Origin: Micractinium sp. NFX-FRZ | Lineage: Eukaryota; Chlorophyta; Trebouxiophyceae; Chlorellales; Chlorellaceae | Direction: 5' to 3' | NCBI GenBank assembly: GCA_029339195.1 | Contig: JAPTJF010000066.1 | Coordinates: forward strand, 1 to 64,000 | DNA length: 64,000 nucleotides | Program-made: the position numbers and the translations under genes | Notes under the pieces: model-generated | The model's database searches: none | Told to the model about the DNA's origin: nothing | The model's input: only the letters and a program-made list of their open reading frames with translations | In this document: positions 33,574-43,777 of the stretch, one piece after another | Position numbering within the stretch: position 1 is the stretch's first letter | Layout: every line of letters starts with the position of its first letter

Positions 33574-34311
33574 GGCCGTCCGTCTTCAGCCCAGGCGGGA
33601 AGAGGAAGAAGAAGATTACAGCCAGCAGACGTGGGGTTGAGGAAGCCAACAGGAACCCAGGCAGGCTGAGGTGGCGCCACCGAGCGCTCTCACCCACACC
33701 TAGGCAGGCTGGGGAGTGGCGCTGAATGCCAGTGAGGCCCACCCCCCCACATGGCTCAGATGCAAAATCCAGCCGTGCACGTCAGCAACAGATGCAAATC
33801 GCACCAGCACGCCACGCCAAGGTGCGCAGCTGCAGGCGGCAGCAGGCCGCGGCTGGAGCTCCGCTGCCACCAACCACGAAGCCTGCACCACCCCTGAACT
33901 GCACACGTTGATCATCTCCTCCTCCTTGCTGCACAGCGTAACACGGTGCCTATCACCGCTGCGCCTCCTCCTCTCCCTCCTCATCGTCATGCCAGCCTCC
34001 CCCCTGCATTCAAACACATGCCCCCTCTCCCTTGCACCACATGGACTTTTATCCGTGGGAACGCTCACCTGTACCTGCCTGCATCTCTCCTCTCCCCTGC
34101 CTGTCAGCACTTGCACACCGCTCTCCATTCGAGCTTCCCGTCACTCCCTCCTTGAGTCATCAAGAATTCACCCCTGCTATGGTGCCCCCCTCCTGCACTT
34201 TCTTGTGTGCGTTCTTTATCCGTCGTTGCAACACGGTCAGGTCAACACACTCATAGCGCAAGGCCAAGGAAACGACTTCCATAGGCGGAGGCAGAGGCTG
34301 ACAGAGGGCTG
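33574..34311. other. Convergent intergenic region, ALS / ceramide glucosyltransferase
   Basis: Holds two 3' UTRs. The stretch 33590-33690 resembles 20490-20590 (a possible dispersed repeat). No gene seen. Confidence 0.45.
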
Positions 34312-37300
34312 CTACCTCTGGTACGAGTGGAGCACCCGCACAATCTTGCCCCGCTTCCGCGAGTATCGAATGCCGCTCCAGTCGATGTGGCTGGTCAAAA
34401 ACGTGTAGGCAATGCACAAGGGGATGACTGCAGCACAGGGGGCAAGAGCGAGGGAGACGAGGTTGAGGTGGCTGGTCAGAAAGGCGTGGGCAATGCAGTG
34501 GAGAATCAACACGAGGGGAAAGTACAGGGTAAGGGGTAGGAATAGGGGGGAGGGGCGATACGGAGGGTGGGCGGGGGACAGCACCTGCGGCATGCAAAGG
34601 ACCCAAGCGGGCACAAGAACCATGCCACAGCAACCGGGGAACGCAGGCGGGTGCGCAGGCGGCCAGGCAAGCCTTTCTTCTTGCAGCCGAGCACCGCGTG
34701 TCCGCTCCTCAACTGGGCACATGAGCACAGTCAGCAACAGCCCACCAGCACGGTGCAACAGAGACACCTCCAGCTGTGCACCACCCACCAGCATTGTTCA
34801 GGTAGAAGGCCAGCCAGAGCTTGGGCCAGCAAAAGGTGTCCAGCTGGTGCCGCTTGAGCGCGGGGTTGAGCGCACAAAACAGGTCGAGCACGGTGTCTGC
34901 AGGCGGGCGGGCAGGCGGCAGGGACACGGGCGGATGGTGAGTTGCAGAGAGTCGGCACAAACGGGTTGAACGCATGAAGGAGGTGCAGGAAAGTGTCCGA
35001 AGGCGACCAGGCGGCGGGGAGGGTAGGAGGCGGGGGCGGTGCGGTGGATTGGGGGTCATGCAAGTGACCTTGCTGGCACGTGAGCACGCACAACCAGCTA
35101 GGATCGGCATTGCTTGGCATAATGAGCCGGTTAGTGTTGAGACCAGGAACGACATTACATGACTGCCATGCCATGACAGCCATGCTATGCTGTGCTGTGC
35201 CGTGCTGTGCTCACGTGTCATCCATCTCAGCGCGGCCATGAGGTAGACGATGCTGAGGGTGAAGGCTGCCAGGGAGGCCAGGGACCAAGGGCACCTGCGC
35301 ACAAGACGGTGTGTGCAAGACCACCTCCCTTGATGGCACTCACACAGAAGGGCGCCCGCAGGGTCATCTGCATCATTAGCATCATCGTGGCGATGGGGAA
35401 GGGGGCCGGCATGCAGGCAGGCCGCGCCCCACAGCTGGCAGCAATTCTTGGTGCAGCAGGCAGGCAGGCAGGAGCAGAAGTGAGAGCGGCAGGCACGAGC
35501 GGCACCAGCAGGTCATGCACACGCCCAGCAAAGGCCCAGTGCCCGCCCGCCTCCTCACGCACCGCTCCACACCAAAAAGTCGCAGCCAGAGGTAGCTGCC
35601 GCCGCCGGGTCCCCCATACACCTGCTGGGTTGGCAGCAGCAGGATGGCCAGCACCCACAGCAGCATGCGCAGCATGACTGCACAGGCCAGGGAGGCAGAG
35701 GCGGGGAGGGGGCTGGGGTGGGGCAGCAGGTGAGGTGTGCAGCCAGGGAGCTGGGTGTGCAGCGGCGGTCAGGGAGTGCCAAAGAGAAATGCGGTGAGCG
35801 GGCGCAAGGCATGGGCAGCTCGGCACTGCCGTGGACTCCTGTCCTTGCAGCCGGCCGTCTTCCCGCCCACCCACACCCCCACACACTCCCAGCCTGGCGC
35901 GGCTGGCACCCACACCCCCACCCACGATGCGCACCTGTGAGCGCCGCTCATGTTGCTGTCATCCCCACCACATCCATGCCGTGCATGCAAGCGGATGCTC
36001 ACACACACTGCTTTTCCGGTTGGGCAGCCGGGACCGCAAGGGTGACTACCTTGCTTTTCCGGTTGAGCGGTAGGGACAGCAAGGGTTAGCCATTCTACGC
36101 ACCTGTAGTGGCGGGCAGCACCACCCCCCAGGACGCATAGCTGTGGAAGGCCGCCAGGCCGTGGTTGGTGCGGCGGTTGTGGGAGTTGCTGTATGTGTCC
36201 ATCACGTACAGCTGGCGCCGCAGGTAGTTCCACCAGCGGCGCAGGGGGTAGGAGCCGTCTAGCCTGCAGGGGAAAGGAGAAGAGGCAAAAGGGAGGTTGT
36301 GGGGGTGAGAAATGGTGCGCTTCGTGCAGAGCTGGTGCCTCAGATAGTTCCACCAGCGGCGCACGGGGTAGGAGCCGTCTAGCCTGCTCGATGAGGGAGG
36401 GAAGAGGAGGGGGGCGAGGTGGGGCAGGGAGGGAGGTGTGAACGCAAGCCGGGTGGGGAAGGGAGGCGGGGAGGGGTGGAATGGGAAGGGGGCCCAGGGT
36501 GCGAAAGAGATGGAAACACGGTAGCATTCACACAGAGCACACAAAGAGCATCGTCAGGCTGCCCCTGAAGCAGCCGCGCCTCCAGACCTCCGCATTGTGG
36601 GGAGGCCGGAGTGGCTTCCCCTGGCCCCAACTTCAACACAACAGCAAGGTGCTACATAACAAAGGATAAACACGGCAAGGCGCGCCCACGACAGAGGGGG
36701 TCGTTTGTGGACTCGCAGCCGGCCTCACCACTGGGGGAAGATGGAGTACCCGGGGCAGTAGATGGTCAGCTGCTGCCCCGTGCACTGGGAGGCCACTGTG
36801 AGGTCATCCGAGTAGCCCCCATCTGACCAGGCCTGCACAGGTGGGACCAGAGCAGGCAGAGCACACTACCACATGTTGACATTACCTGAAAAGATTTAAC
36901 ATGCAGAGCTCAGGTTGAATGTGGGGGTGCATGGTGAGGTCATCCGAGTAGCCGCCGTCCGACCAGGCCTGCACAGGTGGGACCACAGCAGGCAGAGCAC
37001 ACTACCACATACATGTTGATATACACCCGCAAATTACACATGCAGAGCTCATGTTGAATGCGGGGTTGCACGGTTGTAAGGTCATCTGGGCAGCCGCCTT
37101 GCTACCAGGCCTGCAGAGCGGGCGGGCGGATGGTTGGAAGCAGAGCAATCGACAGCAGGCAAGGTGGGAGCGGAGGTTGGCTGGCGGGCAAGGTCAGCCG
37201 CCTCACCAAGCCTGAGCGGGCCTCAAACAACCAACCCCAGGCCCCCTTCCCACCAGCCAGCTAGACTCCCACCAGGGCAGCCCCATATTGCAACTGCAGT

Positions 37301-39420
37301 ATGCCGCACGCGCCGTGCCGCATCCCAGCAGCACACAGCACAGCAGGCATGGCACAGCAGGCATGGCGTGGCACAGCTGGCGCACCTGCAGTATGCCGCG
37401 TGAGTCGTGCCGCATCTCGGCGGCCCGGAACAGCATGCAGCCGCCCCACACAAACTCGGTTCGCTCCTGCGGGCATCTAGGATAGAGGGGCAGAAGAGGG
37501 GTGTGAAGACATGGGGCAGAGGCCAGGGGGCCAGGCATGCAGGTCAGGTGTGGTGTGGCCTTGAAAGCGGCACCGCCGGCCAACAGTGCTGGCTGGCGCT
37601 GGCATGTAGGCACCGAGCAAGAGCATGCTGCGCATGCTGTGAACGCGGGTGCAACTCAGCCTGGCTTGCCTTGACTGAGAAAGGGACGATGAGGGGGAGG
37701 TGGTAGGAGAGGGCGCAGTAGGAGAGGAGGTCGGCGTCCTCGGCAGGCACGTCAAAAGGGTAGCCTGCAGAGAGCAACAAAAGAAAGGCAGGGAACAACA
37801 CCATGCAACTTTGAGGAGAGGGCATGGCACCAGAGCACCTTTCCGTGTTTGTGCAGGAGGGGCACAGGGTGCTGCCTCGCAGGGGATTGCCAGTTCTGCT
37901 GAAATGGCGTGCCGCACGTGGCGTGTGCAGCGCAGCATCCCCCCCCACCTCTGGCCTTTGCACAGCCGGCTGTCCGCCTCCACGCCCCTGCCCGTACAAG
38001 AGCCCCCACCCTGGCGTGGCTGCGGCCGCATACATATAGCATAAGTAAAGCTCCCTGCCCTCATTCACACACCTGTGGCCATGAAGAGCGAGCTGTCTGC
38101 CTCCATGTCCCGCACCAGTGACGCCAGCAGCCCCGTGTGCAGCAGTACATCGTCGTCCAGGCACAGGATGTACTGCGCCTCCCCGCCCGCCTGCCGTATC
38201 CCCGCCAGCAGGCTGCAGGGTGGGCAGTCAGGACGGGACGGGGCAGCCAGAAGGCGTGTCATCGGCAGAGGCTGGGCCGGTGGGGGCACCCTCCCTGCCC
38301 GCCAGCAGGCTGCGGGTGTGCGCAACCCGTTCGGAAAGGGACAGAAAAGAAGGTGCGCAAGCTGCGTCATCATGACGTGGCAGGCCCCGGGTCACAACCG
38401 AAAGAAGGAAACCTTGGGAGACGTGGCTGCAGGGTGCTGGACCACAGTGCTTTGTGCGCACGCACCCACAAAGGCATGGCCCAACGGGTCGGCCCCCCTC
38501 CTCATCCTCACTTGTGGATTTTCTGGCTGGTGCGCTCAGCGGTGCCGGCAGAGTAGATGCGGGCGGTGAGCCCCCCACGGGGCGCCTGTGCCGCCACCTC
38601 CCGAATGAGGGAGCTAATTGCTGCATAGGCTGGGTCCGCCTTATCCTCTAGAACAAACAGAAACTCCAGGCCTCCGCCTGCATTGTGGGGTCAGGCATGG
38701 AGCAGGTGGGTGGTGTGGGTGCTTGGCGGCGGTTGACATGGCATGGCAACCCAGGAGCTGAGCTGGCTGACTCACGGAAATGTAAGACATTCCAATTGGG
38801 TTGTTGTATGGTCTTCACCTGCACCGCCTGGGACAGGGCGGATGGCAGCACATGCACACTCACCTGCCCCCCGAGCACCCTCACATACACCCCTCGCCCA
38901 CCTCCCAGCGGCGGGCACCCACCGTAGTCAAGGTTGAGCATGGACCGCCAGTTGGCCATGCTGTGGCTGCGGCACCCCCGCACCGGCAGCACCACTGTTA
39001 CCGGCGGCAGCCCCGGCTGGCCGGCCTGCAGAGGTGCAAGTGAGGGGTGGAGGGTTGGTGCAGGAGACCGGGCAAGTGAAGAGGCACGAATGGCGGCGGC
39101 GGCGGCGGGTGGAGGCAGTTCACCCGCAGGCCGTCCCTCACCTCCTGCTCCGCTGCTAGCGATGCCAGGCTGCCTTTGCTGCTGTTGGACTTGCTTTTCG
39201 GCCCGGCAGGGCGCCCCAGCGAGCGGCGCCGCTGGCGCTGCAGCTCGCGGCTCCGCGCCTTGCCCGCCAGCACCCAGAGCGTGGCCAGCAGCACCACCAG
39301 GTAGATGCCATGGAATTGGAGGGCCGTCACCCACGGGCTGCACAGCAGAGCGTTGCCCTGTTCAATGCGGGCGCTCAGCCAAGCCACTGCGTTGCTCAGC
39401 AGCACCGGAGGGGGCAGCAT
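34312..39420 (-). CDS. GCS: Ceramide glucosyltransferase (glucosylceramide synthase, GT21), plant type
   Basis: Thirteen exons: 39420-39142, 39025-38923, 38677-38512, 38212-38073, 37764-37670, 37466-37386, 36832-36729, 36263-36103, 35677-35563, 35434-35346, 35265-35215, 34896-34789, 34427-34312; 535 aa. It transfers glucose from UDP-glucose to ceramide at the ER/Golgi. An N-terminal hydrophobic anchor (about residues 32-55) is followed by the GT21 signature residues: LPPVTVVLPVRG, the D1 region (EDKADPAY), D2 CLDDDV, WGGCMLF, D3 DGGYSDDLT and an RRWWNYLRRQ in place of QxxRW. C-terminal helices end with the plant-like DWSGIRYSRKRGKI. Intron 5 uses a GC donor. The exon 10/11 junction is the weak spot: phase requires T|GTGTGA at 35345 and an acceptor at 35266, while a better GTGAGT two bases on would break the frame. 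The exon 10 acceptor may be 12 nt upstream. Confidence 0.9.
34450..34505 (-). repeat. Decoy copy of the GCS exon 13 start
   Basis: CATTGCCCACGCCTTTCTGA followed by CCAGCC mirrors CATTGCCTACACGTTTTTGA and CCAGCC of the true last exon, about 90 nt upstream in transcription. Confidence 0.8.
36310..36392 (-). repeat. Decoy copy of the GCS exon 8 start
   Basis: AG|GCTAGACGGCTCCTACCC then a frame reading LDGSYPVRRWWNYLRHQL duplicates the true exon 8 (LDGSYPLRRWWNYLRRQL) about 125 nt upstream in transcription; it then diverges. Confidence 0.9.
36895..37120 (-). repeat. Two decoy copies of the GCS exon 7 start
   Basis: The true exon 7 begins CAG|GCCTGGTCAGATGGGGG. Copies near 36969 (GCCTGGTCGGACGGCGG) and 37110 (GCCTGGTAGCAAGGCGG, with a stop codon) precede it in transcription, together with shared intron sequence (GCAGAGCACACTACCACAT). 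Confidence 0.9.
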
Positions 39421-39646
39421 CGCTGCCGATCAGAAGGTTGGGAGCATGGTGCGGCAAAAATGGCCGCACAGGGCCCGTACTCCATGGCTGTGAGGCCGCC
39501 GCTCAAACGCGGCGGCACCGCCAGGCGCCGCCAGGTCGGGCCACCGTGGGTACAGTGTATTGCAGTTATAGATTGAGCTGGGAAACAAAACAGGGCTGCC
39601 TGAGTATACTGTACATGGGCAATCATAGTCGCATCATAGCATAAAG

Positions 39647-42600
39647 TCACTGCCTGCCCGGCAGCGCAAGCCGCAGCAGCGGCACGCGGCGGCCACTGCC
39701 GCTGCCGCTGCCCGCTGCACCACCCGCCGCGCCACCCGCTGCCGCATTCACCCCTGCCGAGGAGGCGGTGGACACCTGCCGCCCCAGGTTGCTGGGCAGG
39801 CGTGGCCGCTGCCCACCCACACCCGCCTGCTGCGCCGCCCCATGCTGCTGCTTGTGCTGCTCCTGCTCGCTGCCGCGGCTGCGGGGCGTGCTGGCGCCAT
39901 CAGCCAGGTCCATCTCTCGCGAGCTGCCCGTCAGCATGTCGGAGGTGGTGCGGCCCAGAGGGGTGGGGCTCGTTGCCTCCTGCAGCGTGCGCTCTTTCTT
40001 GCCCAGCTGCAGGCGTGGCAGGGGCGATGGGGCAGGGATGAGCGGGCGTCGGCAGGCGGCCCAGCAGCAGTGCACGCCGCATGGCAGGGGCGGCGGGGCA
40101 GGGATGAGCGGGCGGGCAGAGGCAGCCCACCAGCAGCCGCACAACCAACTAATCAACTAAACTGATAAAGCCCAGAAGCAGTGCATGCTGCCAATGCACA
40201 GAGCGTAGGACAGCTGTGGAGCAGCCAGAAGCAAGCGGCTGCGCCAACCAATCTCCGGATCCAGGCTGCCGCCCCCGCCGCCAGACACCATGCTCAGCTG
40301 CATTGGCCAGCCTCCTTGCCGCTCCCGACTCAGGGTGCACATGCAGCCCTCCCCCAGCCCTTTTCTCATCCTTGAGAGGTCCTATGCCGGCACCAACACA
40401 CCTGCGCCGCGGCAGAGTCCATGCTGACGCACTGCAGGTCGTCCAGGGTGAGGTCTGAGGGCGGCTCACGCCGACGCTTGCCGGGCGACGGCGGCCGCTC
40501 CTCGCCGCGCGCCTGCACGGGTGGCCGGGCAACAGAGCACGCGTCAGGTATTGTTCAGAGCCAAGAAATGCACATGTGAAGATGGGGCGCAGGTATTATG
40601 GATGCTCCTCTGCCCAAACCAACACCAGCGCTTCTGCTGCTTGTCCACCTCCCCTCTCCTGCCTCCCACCTGCTTCCTCAGCCGGTCGTTGGGGCTCGTG
40701 GCCGTGTCCCCCTCCTCCCGCGGCGTCTTGCGCCCCCCGCTGCGCGCGCTGAGCCCGCCCTGCGAGTCGGCGCTGGTGCGGGAGGTGTGGGAGCGGTGGT
40801 ACAGCTGCAGGGGCGGGCGCGGGGGCGGCCCAAGCAGGGGAAGGCAGCACGGTCAGTGTGAGCAGGCAGCTGTGCAGGCTTCCGTGTGAGAGAATGTACA
40901 GTCGGTGCAGGCAAGTCAGCACAGGAGCATGCAGTATATCAGAGAGACGCCAATGCAGGGGTCAACTACAGCTGCTGCCATGCCACCTCTCTCTTGTGCA
41001 CCAACAGCATGCAAGACAAACAAAGGCTGCCAACCACGCAGGGGATAACCAAAATAAGCTCGCCTCACCTCAAAGTCCTTGTCATACGTGCTGTTCTCAG
41101 CCACCACCGGCGGCCTGCCCTCTGCCGCCGCTGCCAGCATCTCCTGAACCGCCGCGGCCGCCGATGCCGTGCTGCGCGCCCCTCCTGACGTGGCGGGGCT
41201 GGCGCTGCGGCTCACGCCGCCGCCCTCGCCGGCGGCCGCCAGGCTGGCCCAGAACGCAGGCGGCTCCTCACTCTGCTTCACCACTACTACAGGCGCCGCC
41301 GCAGCTTCGTATTTGTGCAGCTGCTCAGCAAAGCGGTGCGCTGCTGCCAGGAACGCCTCCGGGCACTGGCTGCCCACCCAGATGGTCAGCGAGGAGGGCC
41401 CCTGCAGCAAGAAAGCGCCACGCGGGTCCAGGCTGGCCGCCAGGCTGGCGCCACGTGGGCTGGCTGAGCTGGATACCGGCTTGGCGACCAGGTAGCGGGG
41501 CGCCGAGTGCGACTGGGGGCCGATGCGGTACAGCCGCCATGCGTCGCCCGCTGCATGCCGCCGCTTGTGCCATTGCAGCAGCTGCGGGGGGACGGGGGAG
41601 CAGGAGCAGCGTGGCAAATGCGACAGCGGAGGTTGGGTAGCCATCAGCAATTCAAATCTGCTTCCTGATCTACTGTTGCAGACTGCCTCGTCCGCCAGGA
41701 GACTGCCCCTGCCCTTACTTAAAGCCAGCCCGGAAAGGATCCAATCCCTCCGCCCGCTCAGCACTGCTTGCCCGCATCAAGGAGCAACACCCTCAGCCGC
41801 AGCTGTCCGGCTGGCATATATCATGTAGCAGGGCAGTCTGACTTGCAATGCCACACACACAAACTTGCCAGCGCCACATCAGCAGCGGCGGCTGCCCACC
41901 TGGCAGATGAATCCGATGTTTGGATTTGCCACCCCTCGGGCCGCCTTGACCTCCTGGAACACGTCGTCATACACCGCCGCCCGCTTCCACATCAGGTAGG
42001 CAATCGCCAGGCTAGCGGAGCGGGACACGCCCTGGGAGCAGTGGATGAGCACGCGGCCAGAGGCCGCACCGCTGGCACCGCCGCCGGCGCCGCCCGTGGC
42101 GGCCTGCAGATACGCCAGCAAGAGCGGGCTTGGTGAGAGGCTGCTGTTTGGAGAACACACCATTGGGGTGCCTGAAGCACAATTGCAGTCATGCTTTGCA
42201 CCTGCTGTGCTGCTGCTGGACCTGCATTATCCACTGGGCCCCAGGCTTGCTGCTGACGTCAGCGCACCTCAATGAAGTCAAACACGTCGTACAGCACGCA
42301 CAGCAGGTCCTCCCCAGGGGTATCTGCAACAAGGCCAGAGCCACGGAGGGCGGATGAGTAGTTGGTAGTTGTGGGAGCGAGGAGCCAGCCAGGAGCCCCT
42401 GTAATTCAACGACACATGCAGCACCCACTTAGCCCTCAACGCAACCCGGTTGGCGCCAGCTGGCCACGCCACTGGCAGCATGAGCCTGGCCCCAACCGCA
42501 GCATTGGCACAATTGCCATCACAGCTGCAAATGCACCACCGCAGCAGCCCTGCAGGCAGCATTTGCTGACTGGCTCTGAGCATTGGCCGGAAGGCGCGCG

Positions 42601-43096
42601 CACCCTGCAGGTAGAGAGTCTGGTACGCGAGCTCGCCCTCAAAGTGTGCCGGGTAGAGGAAGCCGACGCAGTTGACGACGTGGGTGATGCCGGCATCGCG
42701 CAGCGTGTCGCGCGACCGCGCCACTGCCTCAGCACCCACGTACACCCCCTCTGCCACGCGGGTGCACTGGCGCTCGTAGAAAGTGAGCTTCTCCTTGCGC
42801 GCGCGCAGCTCTGTGGGCGGGCCATCGTCGCGGGGCAGCGCTCTAAGGTCCAGCATGCGCAGGCTGCCCATGCGGCTGGCCGCCTTGCTGGGGCTCAACG
42901 CAGGGTCACGGCCGGGAGCGGCGGCGCCGGCGGCCGCCACACCGGCACTCCCGCCGGCGGGCTGTGCTGGGCAGGCGCCCGCCGCCGCCAAGCCGCTGCC
43001 AGAGGGCGCCGGGGGTGGCGCGTTGCCATCCGCCAGCGGCTCCCGCTGCCAGAACCGGTCCCTAAACAGGGGGTAGGCGCAGGAGGGGGCGGCCAT
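39647..43096 (-). CDS. MKP1: MAP kinase phosphatase, plant MKP1 type (dual-specificity phosphatase plus gelsolin-like domain)
   Basis: Seven exons: 43096-42604, 42323-42268, 42103-41900, 41581-41069, 40804-40670, 40512-40402, 40006-39647; all in phase, 623 aa. The protein removes phosphates from Thr and Tyr of MAP kinases. After a Pro/Ala-rich leader the phosphatase domain starts near residue 120 (ITHVVNCVGFLYP), and the active site HCSQGVSRS (HCxxGxxRS) sits in exon 3, followed by the MKP1-typical RGVANPNIGFICQLLQWHKR. Exon 4 holds a gelsolin-like segment (RGAFLLQGPSSLTIWVGSQC). The Ser/Arg-rich C-terminal third is disordered, as in Arabidopsis MKP1. The domain order is diagnostic. A Gly/Ala insert (exon 3 start) lies between the general-acid region and the active site. 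Stress or UV signalling is the role known in plants. Confidence 0.93.
40007..40140. repeat. Tandem duplication of about 60 bp next to the MKP1 exon 7 acceptor
   Basis: GGCAGGGGCGATGGGGCAGG...GATGAGCGGGCG is repeated as GGCAGGGGCGGCGGGGCAGG...GATGAGCGGGCG about 65 nt on, in the intron just upstream of exon 7. Confidence 0.8.
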
Positions 43097-43777
43097 AGGG
43101 GGGCGGGCCGCGCAGACTGGAGCCGAACCGACGGCTGGTGGATCAGCAGGTAGCTTTCATGTGCGTGCCCTACACTACAGCGTGCTGCGGAAGAGCTGCA
43201 GGAAGCTGTGCAGCTGGCGGGCAAACCAAACTCGGGCAGCAGGCCCAGCATGTGCCGCCAGTAGTTCACCCTTTAGGTCATCTTCCTAGTGTTTCCAGCT
43301 TGCAAGGGCCACTGCAAGTTATTCTGCGCTTTCTCCGCCTTCCTGTGCCCCATCGCTCTCCAGGTAGGTTGCAGCCCGTGTGTCTTGCTCTGCTGCCGCC
43401 CTGTGTCCCTCGGCTTGCTCTTAGGTGCTCAAAGGACTGTGGCCATGGCCGGCTGAATTGACGGCAAGCCCAGGCGGAACCGCAACGGGCAGTTGCGAGG
43501 CAGCAGGTGGCGGCGAGGCGCCTGTGGCGGAGCTGCGCCGCCAGCGGGGAGAGGCCTGCGTCAGAACACCGGTTGGATCACGTCAAGGGACTCACATCAT
43601 TGGCTGATCAGCTCCGTGGCTGCCCCCTGCAGTGCAGCAACGCTGGAAGCCCCCGCCAGGCCCCGTCAGCCCCGCAGGCGGCGGCCCACAACCCCGCTCA
43701 CCCCACTACCCCTGCTGGTGCTCGTGGCGCTAGCCCAAGTGACCCCCTCGGCAGCACTCCCAGTCAGGAAGGCAGGC
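43097..43777. promoter_or_regulatory. Divergent promoter region, MKP1 / pirin
   Basis: About 0.7 kb between head-to-head genes. The reading frame of pirin stays open upstream of its ATG to about 43493, including a hydrophobic stretch, so part of this could be a longer pirin N-terminus. Confidence 0.45.

Noticed and set aside
35295..35343. A 49-nt intron between GCS exons 10 and 11 (GTGAGT...GCGCAG)
   Set aside because: It has better splice consensus but puts the clearly hydrophobic exon 11 out of frame; the longer phase-1 intron keeps the frame, though with a weaker donor.
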